Positions 51,105 to 63,708 of a stretch of 64,000 nucleotides of DNA are shown piece by piece. The notes beneath the pieces are model-generated. The model searched no databases, had not been told where the DNA came from, and worked only from the letters and a program-made list of their open reading frames with translations. How positions within the stretch are numbered: the first letter of the stretch is position 1; each line of letters opens with the position of its first letter. The position numbers and the translations under genes were made by a program. Origin of the DNA: Dermacentor variabilis (lineage: Eukaryota; Arthropoda; Arachnida; Ixodida; Ixodidae); the NCBI RefSeq assembly GCF_050947875.1, contig NC_134573.1, positions 34,245,615 through 34,309,614 of the forward strand. The letters run 5' to 3'.

Positions 51105-52053
51105 GGTTTTCACTGGGCTGGATTAAGAAAAATGGGGGCCCTGGGCTAATGCGCATGCAGCCCCCCTTTCCCTATACTGACCCCCTCCCCCCTGTCGCCT
51201 GCTACGCCACTGGAAATATGCCATGTTTCATTTTAATTCCACCAAATCAAAAAGAACTAAGTGCGATCAACGGGATTATTATTATTGTTATTATTATAAG
51301 GAAAACAACAAAACTTTCTTGAAACGCGTGCTCTTGTAAACACCAACACATATGTTCACTTTGTGATTAATCTGCATTCTGTTTTCAGCAAAAGCTAGGC
51401 TTTAAGGAAAAGTGCACTCAAGACGAACAAGAACGCAGAAAAGACAACGCAGCTCAGATGTCGATCCTTCTGAAGCTATAGGCTTTGTTTGCATCACTAA
51501 GTTTAATCCCGTGAGGAGACGCATGGTTGTATCCAAAACATTCTTTATTAAAATTCAAGCATCAGACTGCAGTAATCTTTATACACGTTACTTTATAAAT
51601 ATGTAGTAGATATATACAATAATTAAGGCAATACAAACACCATAAAAATGCACTAGAATACAGATGAAAATTAAAGACTGTAATTACAAAAGATTATTTG
51701 AAAATATTTTGCTTAAAGGTAAGACAAGCAAGGACGACACCAAATAAACGTGGCACTATCAAAAATACAAAAAAACAGTTTTTTACAAGCACGCTAAATA
51801 TCACAAGAAGAACAAACAAGAGACGAACAACGAAGATTTGCATATCTTGAATTACACTGCTCAGGGTTTCATAGGCAACTTGGAGGCTGGGAGGCGACAC
51901 AACGAACTTATTGGAACTATTCATGTATAGCGCAAACAGTCCTCTTTTAAAATGGCCTCTTTCGCGCCTTCGCTTTGGCGAAATCAGATATAGTCTGTTT
52001 GAAGGATAGATCGCGGAGGAGGTCACTTTCAATGGACATGATAGCAAGCGAGT

Positions 52054-54824
52054 TCACATTGTCGTCAAGGAGGCTCGAACAAAGGCGACTTTTATGAGCG
52101 ACAACTTGGAAAACGATCGTTCGGTCTCACAGTTTGTCACGGGTATGCCTAAGTACATTCGCAAAGCAATAGAAAGGTTCAGAAACACAACAATAAGCTT
52201 TATTTCGTGCAGCAACTTCATTATTCCCAGGGGACTCGTGTCCTGGCACACAGAGTTGTGCAGAAAGTTCGCAAACTGAACAATTTCAGCTGTAAATGCT
52301 GGCTCCAAATCATTTTTGTTGGTTTTCACCAACTTCTCAGCCTGCTGTGCCAGAAAGGCCTCGCTCCCAACTTCTGTCAGAAATTTTAAGAATCAGAGTT
52401 TTCGCAGAGTTCAGTATAGGCAGCATTTCGCACTCGCAAAGCAGAGGCTAGACTGTCAAGTACAACATTGTAGGTCTATACGATAAACTTTTTTCTACCT
52501 TGTAGCGCAATATCGCTTTTTCCGTCCGGGTGCTTACTCAAAACGATGCGTTTGTCCTCATCCTGATAACATTAGCGTGCGTGCTCTCTCTTCGAAGGTA
52601 TCAAAGAGAGGTCGCAAAGAATTAACGAAGCCTTCTAGAGAGCTCAGCAGGCCTACAGCAGTTGAAATATCTAGGCCTGGTTTCTGAAGTGCTACGCTCG
52701 CTTTGTCAAAGCGCTCCAAGATTTCACTCCGAAAAATCGCCGTGAATGCAGTCTCTAGTTTTGTCATTTTCTTGGAGAGAGAGTGCGCTTCGTTCCAAGT
52801 GTCACCATTTTCTTCCTCGTTCTTTGATATAGCTTCAAGGCAACACAAGACTGCATTGAAATTTTTCAGAATGGCCTTACACCATTCAGTGCGTCTTGAC
52901 CACCTGGTCTCAGAGAGACCTTTCAAAACAAGCTGATGGCCAGTTCCGCCCATGCTGTCCAAACGATACCTCCATCGCTTAGGTGAGGCAGCAAAGAATA
53001 GATACGGTCTCTGAATCACAGTGAAAATTTTGACTGCCTCAAGGCAACTGTCAACGCTACGCGCGCCAACTAAGTTCAGTGTCAACGCAACACTACACGC
53101 TCGAGAATGACCAGCACACGGGACGTAGACTGCAAATTCGTTCAGGTGTTTAATTTCAGCTTGCAGTCCTTTGTATTTTCCTGACATATTACTCGCATTA
53201 TCATAAGCTTGGCCGTTACAATCATCAATTGAGATGCCATTGGTCGTCAAGAGGGACATCACGGTATCGAAAAGATACAAGCCGGTATGCAATTCAATTG
53301 GAACAACTCCAAGAAAGCGTTCGTACACTTTTCCATTTAAATAGTATCGTAAAACAACTTACAGCTGATCAATGTGAGTAGGGTCTGGAGTCGAATCAAC
53401 AATTAAAGAGAAGTATTTTGCGCGTCTCACTTCGTCAACGAGACGTTCCTTGACAGCCTCTGCCATATGCTCGATAAATTCATCACAAATAGTTTTTGAC
53501 AGATACGATGGGTGACCTTTTCCTTTGTTCCCGTAGCGTTTGATGTGCTCCTCTAGAAAGGGATCAAACATGGCAATGGCCACAAGCACTCCCATATATT
53601 TGCCATTTCTCGGTGAACCAAAAATCTCCTCACTGCCCCTAAACGCTAGGTTGCGCTCAGCTAGAAGCTTAATAACGACTACGCGCTTCAACACCTCTGT
53701 CCAGAAAGCGGTCTCAGTGACAAGGTGCTTAACCAGCTTCTTGTCAATTGTGCTGCTCGAGTTAGAGCAGGCGAGCCACGCTGCCACGTAGTTCCGGTGC
53801 TCGATGCTATTTTCATGTGCGCAACCCTTTTCTTCTGCTTTTTTTTCAATCAGAAATGCCATGCGTGGAGAAAACACTGGGGTTTCTTGAAATCGAAAAT
53901 AGTTTACACATGAAACAGTAAACGGTACCTCTGTACTCCGAGTACATTAACCCGTGTCGCTCGTACGCCTGCCATTTACAGCCTTTCGCACGAAAAGATG
54001 AGGTGACATATAGTGCTCCTGAGTTTTGTATTGCCTTTCGGAAGACGGAAAATTTTATGCCCGATTTTAAAAATACAATGGCCTTTCTAAAGGCATACAC
54101 TCCGAAAGCTGTCAGTAATATTGTCCGGCCACTTAGCAGGGTCACTTCGGAGAATCTCGCAACGTACCTCTTGCTGCGGGGGTGTCTGTACTGCTGTGTT
54201 GCCGCAACGAGAAGCCGTCTCATTCGTCCTCTCGAGGCATACTTTGTGGGTGGGAACATGATTATTTGAAGCCAAGCTAACAGGAAACAAGTGAGTTGGT
54301 TCTTGGAGTGTTGTTTCCTGGCGCTCGTCAGTAGAAAGAGGCTCATCGGGGAGGTTTGGCACTTGTTGATCAGCAGTAGTAGAAATCGCGCGTGGCGGAC
54401 CGGACACCTGGAGCTCTGTTGCAGGGGCCCGGCCGAGTAGCATAGACGTTGCTGACTCAGGAACAGGACAGGGCTCGGTTAGCGTCGGTTGCTCAGAAAT
54501 GTGGACGACCGAGACTGGCACCGTTTTCACAGGATTCGGACAACCAAGATGAGTCAAACCTTGCTTCTTGCCAGGAAACCGTGGTGATGGAGTTGGCAAG
54601 TCCTCCACAGAAACACAGTCGCTATTATTGTGAGTTTGACACGGACTCTGAGTAGAGCCATCATACTGCTCCGCGGAAGCTGCATTTAGTAGGTACTTTG
54701 TCATGTTTGGTAGCTTCTTTTCACGCTCTTCTCTTTCTAACTTCGCCTTTTGTTTAGACGCACAACCTTGTTGCATCCAACCGAGCATTTTCGCATGAAT
54801 GGATGCTAATTGTTCACCGGGCAC
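52054..54824 (-). pseudogene. hAT-2 transposase, ZMYM1-like, nearly complete
   Basis: The ATG at 54824 begins MPGEQLASIHAKMLGWMQQG, a basic helix, KKLPNMTKYL, and a variable Ser/Thr/Pro-rich linker. The TTF-type zinc region follows (SDPAKWPDNITDSF, then GTVYCFMCKLFS near 53920). The catalytic core has YFSLIVDSTPDPTHIDQL, CNGQAYDNASNMSGKYKGLQ and VYVPCAGHSRACS (CxxH). The insertion domain has LSETRWSRRTEWC. The C-terminus shows IPVTNCETERSFSKLSLIK with the dimerisation region. Two frameshifts (about 54090 and 53870), a stop after HIDQL at 53359 and damage between 52557 and 52333 inactivate it. It is far less decayed than hAT-1. Confidence 0.85.
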
Positions 54825-56109
54825 TTCGTCAGTCCGACGCGTCCGCAGGTGTCCAACGGTGCCCGTCCCGATGACTGCTGCACGTTGCCTAGATGGTCCG
54901 TGGCTGGCCGAGAGTCGTGCGTTCGCCGGGAGCTCATCAGCGGGCGGGCTTATGCAAGCTTAACCGGCGGCTCGGGGCTGAATCGCAGCCCGCGATCAAA
55001 TTCCTCTTATAGACGCGCGCCGCGTCTGTCTGTTACTAGAACCAAAGCAGGCGTTCACATACGCATATTGTTCCTTGTACAAATTCCCTCCTTCTCCGTA
55101 CAAACTCACTCCTTCTCCCGTTCCGGTCTCGTCTTCCTATTGGCTAGGAGCAATCGTCTGTCCTGGGAGGTTCTCGATTTTTCTTTCACCCCGTCGACGC
55201 CGAGCGCGAGAACGAAGGGGAGAAGGCGACTCCTAGCGCGGGCGAAGTTACGCGCCCTCCGTCGCCTCTGAGTCATCTTTTTTCACTGCTTTCTGGAAAG
55301 TTCGGCGGCCAGTCTGACCTACTTTTTCCGTCGAGCGCGCGCGAGGGTGCGCAGCCACTAGGCAGCATGGGCCCTGGAGACAGGCTTTTGTGTCGAGCTC
55401 TCCAACTTCCCTCTTCACTCTTCCACAGCCCTAGCCCGAACAGTAAACATTCCATGCCCCACGGCACGCGGACAAAAGCACCGTGTGACGTCTTCTTTCC
55501 TTTCCTGCCTAGACTCTACCATCCGCCTCATCATCACCTGCTATTGGACTCATCCTCCCCCGCCCAAATTACCATCACGGTAGAGAAAAGTCGAATGGGA
55601 GGCACTGTTGGGTACTGTAGCACATCCTTTTTATGAGAAGTACAGCGGCGAAACTATTTGAGAGGTGGAGGGTGGCGTGGTGGTGACGAGGGGCAAGGGA
55701 GATTATATCCTCCTCCCACACTACATGTTTTAGGTGTTTCCCCCTTGCTCCTCCTCTCCAGACAGCACTGGACAGGCGGACTGACAGGAAACTACGAAAA
55801 CTCTATCAAACAAACGCACCTCGCTTCTTAAGAAAGAGGGCCCCGCCGGGGTGGCGGGGGATTCCTGCTTTCGCAGCTCGACAAGCCCTCCCCGAGTGAT
55901 CAGGCTAAACGCATGCTGTTGTTAAATTAGGCGGGGGGCTTCGTCTGCTCGTTCGGGTTTTCTCGCTTCATACACGTCGCTCGAAGTTCCGTTGCCCATG
56001 GTTTCCTATATTAAGCAGGTTAGAATAAATGGGCCCCCTTCTCCTACTGTCCGAGGTGAGGCCCTGGGCTGCAGCCCCCTTAGCCCCCCCCCCTCTTAAT
56101 CCAGCGCTG
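54825..56109 (-). other. hAT-2 leader region
   Basis: GC-rich sequence between the right terminal repeat and the transposase start. It should hold the promoter, but no clear TATA box was recognised. Confidence 0.45.
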
Positions 56110-56117
56110 GGTTTTCA

Positions 56118-57740
56118 GCGGTCACGCCTGTTGCAGAAGTGTCACTCGACGAGGTTACGTGTTGGAGCTCGAAGCTGTGGTCAGGTTCCTCGGTGGCGTT
56201 CCGGAATTAATCTTCGCACGGGCGCGGTATGTTGCAGAAGCCGCTGAGCGCTTCTTTCGTTGCGGGGTGCTTTGCTCGTCGCGACGATAGATCTGGGTTT
56301 TTTTTACAAGTACTGATCCAGCTGGTAGAGCACACGTAACCGACAAACGGAAGTCCCAGGAGAGCACCTGATATTATAATAAATTAGGCGGCGCGGGAAC
56401 TCCAGCGTACCCAAGTGCAGTGAGGGGATCAAGGCTCGAAGCAGAACGGTACGTAGGTTGGGGCCGCCGAGGCAGGTGTGTGCCAGGGTGTGTTCGCATA
56501 GACAGCTCCCCTGGCACGCGCAGCGGCGCCTCGCAAGGTCGAGATACCTTAAAGGCGCTTGCGCCCATGATGTTTCTTTTGCCTCGGTGCAGTGAGCGCG
56601 ATTAACTAGAATAATATGGAGGGCATCCGGTGCAGTCGGGAATACGAGTCATGGCATATGTAGCTCGCGTCGCCGGGCGTATGTAGTAATATCAGAGTTA
56701 GCTGTATAAACTTTATGCCTAATACGCTTTGTTACGGTACCTTAAAGGAATGGGTCTAGAGGACAGCGTTGGTACGTTTTTCGTACCGCCTTAATCATAT
56801 ACCCCCCCCTACAAACACACACATCTACCCCCTTTTTTTTCTATATGTATACATACAATTCCTTCCCATGACAGATTCACCAGTTCAAGTTGTCAACTTG
56901 TCAATAACTGTCATAGGAATTACTGTAATAAACACAATTCCACGATGAGATTGTTTACTTTTATTTTTTATTGTAACAATGGAAACTACATAGAACCTTA
57001 TCTTGTATATGTGAAAAAAGTATAGGTCTTTTGCACATGGTGGGTATCCCGAGCTTAATCCAGTGTGCAAAGCAGCTGCTACAACATGAAGTGCATTGAG
57101 GGCGCCCAACAAATACGTAATTAAAGGTGAAAAATATAGAGGGAAGCTTCAAAAATACGCTCTGTAGCACTGCAATACATAACATATATTGTATGTGTAC
57201 ATTAAATGTTCAAAAAATCAATGTATCAAAGTCCCATTTGCCTTCCAGTTTATTACAAAGTTCAAGTTTACTGAAGTTTATTATGATATGTACCGCAGGA
57301 ATCTGCTGTCACACCTGCAGTCAAGGTGTGCTGGCTACCTCAGCGTAAGAAAAAAGAAAAAGAAAACACCAGTGCCACTGCTTCTTGCCTCTGACCTGCA
57401 CGTGCCTCCACGGCGTCTTTGTTGGTGGAGTCTGCACAGGTGAGCTGGCGTGGTGAGGGATAGGAGTCATCCGAGAGAAAGAGTATCGTTTACACGGAGA
57501 AGTGACTGTTCACATTGCCTGTCGCTTTCCCTCAAATGTTTGCTTGGCGACTAGGGTGACACACCCGCAGTCAAGGTGGCTGTTCAAGGTGTGCTGGCTG
57601 CCTCAGTGTAAGAAAAAGAAAGAAATTGGGTGTATGTCAGCATGAAAAGAGAACACACAATGCTTTGTCCGCATCGGCTCCCGTTCTTTTTTGGGGGGGG
57701 GGGGGGAGGGGGGGAGTTTCTGACCGGATATTTTTTTTTT
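56118..57740. other. Unassigned stretch with short direct repeats
   Basis: A motif of about 45 bases (CAGTCAAGGTGTGCTGGCT with flanking CTGTCACACC and CTCAGCGTAAGAAAAA) occurs at about 57305-57360 and, with a small insertion, at 57556-57620. No gene recognised. A 15-base G run (from about 57692) and a T run (57731-57746) lie just before LINE-I. Confidence 0.5.
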
Positions 57741-57941
57741 TTTTTTGCTTGTGTGTGCCCAACTTCATCGCCAACGGATTCGTGAAGTTGTGAGCTCCAG
57801 CTGGATACCAGACTGTTGCCAGTGAGTGGACTTTTTCAAACTTTACGGCTCTCTCACTTCGACCGCGTCGCCGGTGGACCACAAGAGTTCGTGGCAGGAA
57901 ACCGCTCCCGGCCGTTTGGCCGCTCGGTGAGACCTCTTTTT

Positions 57942-59985
57942 ATGGAATATAGAGTGCATGGGGAGGAGCTACCCTCGACGATTTTCTAGAGGATCCCGGC
58001 TGGCAATTAGCTGACCGGAGACACCACTTGACGAAATCGTCGAAAGACAGGCCCGGCAATGGAGCCAGGCCTAGCGCGGTACCCGGGCGCAACGATCGTG
58101 GCAGGACCAGAGCTGGTGTCAAGAGCCGCATTATTCGTCGAGGAAGAATGCTGCCGCTTCCCAGGGAGAACATCAAAAATTGTGACCCGCCGTGGTTGCT
58201 CAGTGGCTATGGTGTTGGGCTGCTGAGCACGAGGTCGCGGGATCGAATCCCAACCACGGCGGCTGCGTTTCGGTGGGGGCGAAATGCGAAAACACCCGTG
58301 TGCTTAGATTTAGGTGCACGGTAAAGAACCCCAGGTGGTCAAAATTTCCGGAGTCCTCCATTACGGCGTGCCTCATAATCAGAAAGTGGTTTTGGCACGT
58401 AAAACCCCAAATATTATTATTATTATCAAAAATTGTGATCAGAGTGAGGGGGGGGGGGCTGAATATATCCAGGATAGGCCCGACTGTGGTGGCTGATGCA
58501 ATCAACACAGCTGCTTGCATCGAAGATTCGAAGCGTGAAGCGGATACGATCTGTCCTAACTATCAACAGAATATCGTCGTGGTCAGTACCCCCCAAGCAG
58601 GAGAACGCAACCAAATATGTTAGAATCAAGAATATATTGGTGGCGGGTCGTCTGCACGAGGTAGCGGCATACCGCACGACACCACATGCTACGTTCAAAG
58701 GTGTAATACGAGACGTTGCCCGTTGTGACGGGCCAGGTGTCGCAGCGCAAGATGTTAATGCAAGAAACCCCCTGGGCGCTGGCAACCAAGAGGATCAAGG
58801 ACACCGGCACCGTCATAAATGCCTTTGACGAATACCGGGTACCCAACTACATCAGGTATGACAATGCATTGGTCAGATGTACTTTATATCGTAAGCATAT
58901 CGACATCTGCTAGGTTTGCGGAAGGCTTGGCCATCGTGCCGACGTATGTCCGACGCCCAGCGAAGCCGTATGCAGAGGATGCGGAGCCTCGAACCCAGAC
59001 GAGCAGCATCAGTGCATGCCTAAATGCAAGTAGTGCGGCGAGGGCCATCTCACGGCAGGAAAGGAATGCAGACAACGCTTTAAAATCCCATACGTCGTTT
59101 GACGTCGTCGAAGAGAACAAGCCAGAGCCGAAAGGAGCCGGATGAGAAGCCCTACCCTGGATTACCGCGGTGCCGAGCTCCAGTTCCCGGAACTCGACCA
59201 GCATCGGTCCCAGCAAACAGCCCCCGATGGAGGTCGCCGTCGCTCCAGATCGCGGTCTAGGGTTCGCCATCATTCCAGGAGTTTATCACGGAGCCGTTCC
59301 TGTGGTCGCTCCAGGGGACGATCTGCTCCCATGGTTCGCTTCCAGCCCAGAAGCCGATCCAGGTCAAGATCCGGAGCCCGGGGACATCATCATCAGCAGC
59401 CGGTGGTCCACAAGGAGGGCCGCCCCACTTGGGCAGATCGGGTCCGTGGAGGACCATCGGAGGTGATTTCGACGCCGCTGCCAGAGCATGATGATAGTTT
59501 GAAAAAAATCACGAGATTAGAGCGCGAGACCGCGGCCATGAGAGAGAACATTAACAGGCTAATGGCTGAGATAGCAGAGATTAAGGGCGCTAGGAACTCG
59601 CACCCCACCGCTACCGTCCCGAGTCCCGATGGCCGAGGGTAGCGACGGGTCACGACCACCGAAGTAGAGGGCAATAGCTTGTGATCAGGAGAACGTGTCA
59701 CGTAAAGCTAAATCAGAGGTGCGCGAGATGTTAACCGCTCTGAGCGAAAGTATGAAACAGTTAGGTGATAGGATCACTGAGATGCAAAGCAAGATGCCGA
59801 CCTTAGAAGCAAACACCAACCAGCGGTTAGCCAAAATGGAATCCTTTCTCGAGTTTGTTGCGGGCCCGGTAGCGCCACCGAACTCCCCGATACGTCTTTC
59901 TGACCCAACAGCTAGCAACGTAGCCCCGATTCTAGCCCCACCTAGGGTTGGTGTCCAGCTCGTAAGAGATGGCTCCGCCCCTTGA
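57942..59985 (+). pseudogene. LINE-I ORF1: CCHC zinc-knuckle protein, broken
   Basis: The ATG at 57942 gives MEYRVHGEELPSTIF then a TAG. Later parts: GGLNISRIGPTVVADAINTA, VSTPQ, ENATKYVRIKNILVAGRLHE, INAFDEYRVPNYIRYDNALV and YRKHIDIC. Three knuckles follow at about 58905-59085 (VCGRLGHRADVC preceded by a TAG, CRGCGASNPDEQHQC, CKLCGEGHLTAGKEC). Then an Arg-Ser-rich tail (GRRRSRSRSRVRHHSRSLSR) and, after another break, a coiled coil (59695-59985; LTALSESMKQLGDRITEMQS). Split by a SINE. Frame shifts near 58440, 58600, 58790 and 59640. Confidence 0.8.
58186..58424 (+). mobile_element. Ruka-type SINE, copy 2
   Basis: A near-consensus 239-bp element: TGGTTGCTCAGTGGCTATGG (A box), GGGATCGAATCCCAACC (B box), conserved body and an (ATT)n tail. 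An exact 14-bp duplication ATCAAAAATTGTGA lies at 58172-58185 and 58425-58438. It splits LINE-I ORF1, which continues directly after the duplication. Confidence 0.95.
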
Positions 59986-62745
59986 GACATTCCGAATTTG
60001 GCAATGGAACTGTAGGGGCTTCTCTAGGAAGAAGGCTCCCCTACAGCAATATCTACGCAGTTGCGAAAAAATGCCCCAGGTTATCTTATTACAGGAAACC
60101 CTCTCGCCTGGCATCTCGATGACTGGGTTTTGCTTGGTCACCGGGCAGTCGGGGGGGAGGGGGGTATGTACTCTCGTTAGTAAGAAATTCACTCATGTGA
60201 CACAAGATCTCAAATTGGCTGGTAGTAATATTGAGTATGTTATGGTAGAGATCATACCTGGTCGGGTCAACCGAGGCAGCATATATGTTCTTAACATACA
60301 TAGTAGTCCCAACCGAAAAAGGCAACGATTTAAGACTCTGCTCCGCAAGGCCGTAGACAAGGCAGGCTCAAGCCATCTTACTGTCGCAGGGGACTTTAAT
60401 GCCCCGCTTTATGACTGGGGTTATAAATATGATACCACTAAGGGTAAGCATATCTGGTAGAATGCCATGGATCTGGACCTGACCGCTGATCACTGACCCA
60501 AACTTTCCAACCCTAATCGGGACATCCACGTGTAGAGACTCTACCCCTGATCTCATCTTCGTCAAGAACGTGACTGAGGCCAAATGGAATAACTTGGCTG
60601 AGAACCTTGGTAGTGACCACTATATTTGTGAGGCCCAGCTTCCTATCGTGGGCAAAAAAACAGCGCGAATTCTCATACACGGACTAGGATAAATACCGGA
60701 AGGTTCGGGAGGAGAGGCCTCCCCCAGATTCCCGACCTACCATAGGGCAATGGATGGTTCAGGTCCAAGACGACGTTCGGCGTGCAACCTATAAGGTCTG
60801 CACCGACCTTCCTATTGAGAAAATGGATAGCAGGTTAGCCAATCTGTTAGAGGCCAAACAGTCCATTCTCAACAGATGGAAGTGTCAACGACTTCATCGT
60901 AGGCTATGCAAAAAGATATCTGAGATTAACAAACACATTGAGGAGCATCGCGTAACCCTCTCTAAACAGCAGCGGAACGAGGTTTGCAATTCGATAGACC
61001 GTCAAATGCACAATGGTAAAACTTCGAGCTTGCTTAAGCATCTGCTTAACGAGACCAATACTAAGTCTAATCAGAGGCATGTCATTGGTAGAACCATACA
61101 CGAGGCCGCACGAATGACCTCTGAGGACGAATTAATCCGCACGCTTGCTACCAAATATCTCCCAGTCGGCTCAGGGCGGTCTCCTGTACATCTCGATTGC
61201 CAGGGCCAGGCCAATTCCTACCTGGATGCGGAGTTTGGCGTTAAGGAGATTCGTAGGGTTCTACATAGACTCAATGGTAGATCCGCACCAGGGCCGGATA
61301 GCATCTCCAACAAGACGTTGCGAAATCTGGATAACAAATCAATCGCACACCTCACAGAGGAAATTAATGAAATTTGGAGGAACGGAACTGTCCCATTAAC
61401 TTTGAAGACTGCTCTCGCAGTACTCATCCCCAAACCTGGCAAAACACCTAGCGTTGACAACTTGAGGCTCATCTCGCTTACATCCTGTGTGGGTAAGGTA
61501 GCGGGGCACGCGGTCCTGAATCGACTCTCCCGGTTCCTGGAGAATAACGACATATGCCCCCATAGTATCATAGGGTTCAGACCAGGCCTATCCACACAGG
61601 ATACCATAAAACTGATTAAGCATCAAAGCATAGACAACGACTCTAGCGACACTCGGGCCGTTTTGGGACTTGATCTTGAGAAGGCCTTCGACAGTGTTCT
61701 ACATTCGCGTATCCTAGCCTCGATATCTCGGCTCAATCTGGGCGAGAGATTTTACAACTGTGTTAGATCGTTCCTCTCGGAAAGGAAGGCTACCCTCCGG
61801 GTGGCTGATCTCGAGTCACAACTGCTGGAACTTGGCGAGAGGGGCACCCCACAGGGGTCAGTCATTTCCCCCGTTTATTCAATATAGCCATGGTCGACCT
61901 AAGCAGAAAGCTTCTCGAGATTGAAGGCATCAAACACACCACGTATGCTGACGATATAACTATATGGTGCGCAGGAGGCAATGACGGTCAGGTTGCGGGA
62001 GCCTTACAGGAGGCCATAGACACTATCGAAACCTATCTCGATCCCACCGGTCTCAGATGCTCCCCCTTGAAGTCAGAGCTCTTGCTGTATAGTCCCAAGA
62101 AACGCGGTCCAAGGCCCAAGGGCTGGACATCGTTAGAAGACAGAGACATTAACCTACATACAAGAAACGGATGCCGTATACCCAGAGTCGATTCAATCAA
62201 GGTCTTGGGCATGATCGTTGAGTCAGGGGGCACAAATGGCACGACTATACGCAAGCTAATTGCTAAAACTGAAAGTGCTGTTCGTTTAGTTCGGAGGGTG
62301 TCAAATCGGCATCATGGACTCACGGAGGATAACCTCTTTCGACTAATGCATGCCTTCGCTTGTACCACTTTACATACGTGGCAGCAGCCATTCATCGATG
62401 GAAACGGGCAGAGCGGGATAAATTGAATGCACAGCTTAGGAAGATTACTAAGCGGGTTCTTGGGTTACCCGTATACACTTGTACAGAGCGCTTAATGCAG
62501 CTTGGCATTCATAACACTCTTGAAGAGATTACAGAAGCCCAGGAGCGCGCACAGCTGACTCGCCTCACTACAACGAAGGCAGGGAGATCCATCTTGCAGG
62601 AACTCGGATATCACCCCGATAGAGCAGCGAAGGAGTTCTCTGACGTTCCTCCGTCGATTCGCGAGAACATTACGGTCGCGCCAGTACCTAGGAACATGCA
62701 CCCCGATCATAATCGCGGTAGAAGGAGGGCAAGGGCGGCCAACCT
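59969..62745 (+). pseudogene. LINE-I ORF2: endonuclease and reverse transcriptase
   Basis: The ATG at 59969 overlaps the ORF1 end by 17 bases. Endonuclease: FRIWQWNCRGFSRKKAPLQQ, VILLQETLSPG and HLTVAGDFNAPLYDWGY, with a stop at 60458-60460, then degenerate sequence including LGSDHYI near 60615. Reverse transcriptase is open from 60754 to 61887: RSAPGPDSISNKTLRNLDNK, LAVLIPKPGKTPSVDNLR, IIGFRPGLSTQDTIKLIKHQ, GLDLEKAFDSVLHSRIL and GTPQGSVISP. After a frameshift, TYADDITIWCAGG (catalytic pair) follows (61890-62426). A third frame from 62370 carries HRWKRAERDKLNAQLRK and ITKRVLGLPVYTCTERLMQL. LINE-J cuts in at about 62746. Confidence 0.85.
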
Positions 62746-63708
62746 GAATACTGTTAACCAACTTTATAACGTGAAGCTCACCTTGTATATTCGCATGGAA
62801 ATTGGAAATGAATTGAGTAGTTATATGGCTCAGTGCTACCCTACTAATGTTCCCTATGATCTCCGACACGAGCGATTTAGTATACCATTGTTCAGAACCA
62901 TTTACGGTAATCAAACATTGCTCTACCTTACACCTAACCTTCTCTGCAACAATAGTTATATCCACGAACTTATTGAAAAATGTACTTCTACCCATAGTTT
63001 AAAGAAAGATGTTACAATGGTACTTACTATCTGGTACTGTGTCCTAAATAAATTCTTTTAGTTAAAAAAACCTTTTTATTGTTCTATAACCTCTGTACTC
63101 TGCTGCGTTTTCTAACAGTTATACATTGCTAGGAATGGTTATGTTACATTTTGTATAACGCTTGCACAAAGTTTGTAGTTTTTAATATGTTGCCATTTAT
63201 GTACGCGTTTGTTCTTGTTATGGGTTATTGCTGTTTGCACTATTGTGTGATTCTGTTACTCAATTTAAGATACCTAATGACGATGTTACTTTTGTTCATG
63301 ATAGTTTTTATGGTGCTTTAATGTACAGGCGCCCAAATCTTTAACTGGCGCGCGCGAGCGGCGACTTTTCCGTGCGTCAGCGCCGTATGACGGGGCGCGG
63401 CTGCAAAGAGTCTGAGGCTAAGTGCATACGGACAAAGCGCGCTCAGCTCGGCCCTTCGTCTGCTAAGCTGTTTCCAGCCTCGCCCCGTCATACGGCGCTG
63501 ACGCACGGAAAAGTCGCCGCTCGCGCACGCCAGTTAAAGATTTGGGCGCCTGTACAAAGCCATTGTTATTCTTTTTTTTTATTCTCACTGCTTCTGAGTA
63601 AATGTATGGGTGGAGGGACCTTAGTTAGGCAGAGTTCGTCTGCCTTTAGTCCTTTCAACCCAGGCAATGTATGTCTGAATAAACAAGCTGAAAATGAAAC
63701 TGAAACCT
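62746..63708 (+). mobile_element. LINE-J: LINE tail nested between LINE-I polymerase and RNase H
   Basis: The short coding end (62746-63061) has YDLRHERFSIPLFRTIYGNQ, LLYLTPNLLC and THSLKKDVTMV, a C-terminal pattern of L2/CR1-like polymerases. A 3' untranslated region follows with AATAAACAAGC and a tail of TGAAAA/TGAAAC units ending near 63708. The 5' end is truncated to the last 100 codons. The MITE at 63326-63552 lies in its 3' region. Confidence 0.65.
63326..63552. mobile_element. TA-flanked MITE with long inverted arms
   Basis: A 227-bp near-palindrome: CAGGCGCCCAAATCTTTAAC at both ends, arms of about 75 bases each, separated by about 75 bases. TA dinucleotides at 63324-63325 and 63553-63554 suggest a Tc1/mariner-type target. 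No coding content. Confidence 0.85.

Larger units (their letters stand above)
51113..56109 (-). mobile_element. hAT-2: 4997-bp hAT transposon with 8-bp duplication
   Basis: Left end CTGGGCTGGATTAAG (51113-51127), right end inverted CAGCGCTGGATTAAG (56109-56095). Exact GGTTTTCA duplication at 51105-51112 and 56110-56117. The second and fifth bases fit the hAT start pattern only on the right side. The transposase gene is on the minus strand (54824-52054) with a leader of about 1.3 kb to its right and an AT-rich trailer with a TTA/TTG microsatellite near 51280 to its left. Confidence 0.85.

Noticed and set aside
51200..51225. CCAGTGGCGTAGC motif resembling another hAT terminus
   Set aside because: No partner end or duplication was found, and it lies inside hAT-2 near its left end; it may be a relic but cannot be supported.
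54810..55271. 153-codon plus-strand frame overlapping the hAT-2 start
   Set aside because: Antisense to the transposase leader, Arg/Ser-rich by base composition only.
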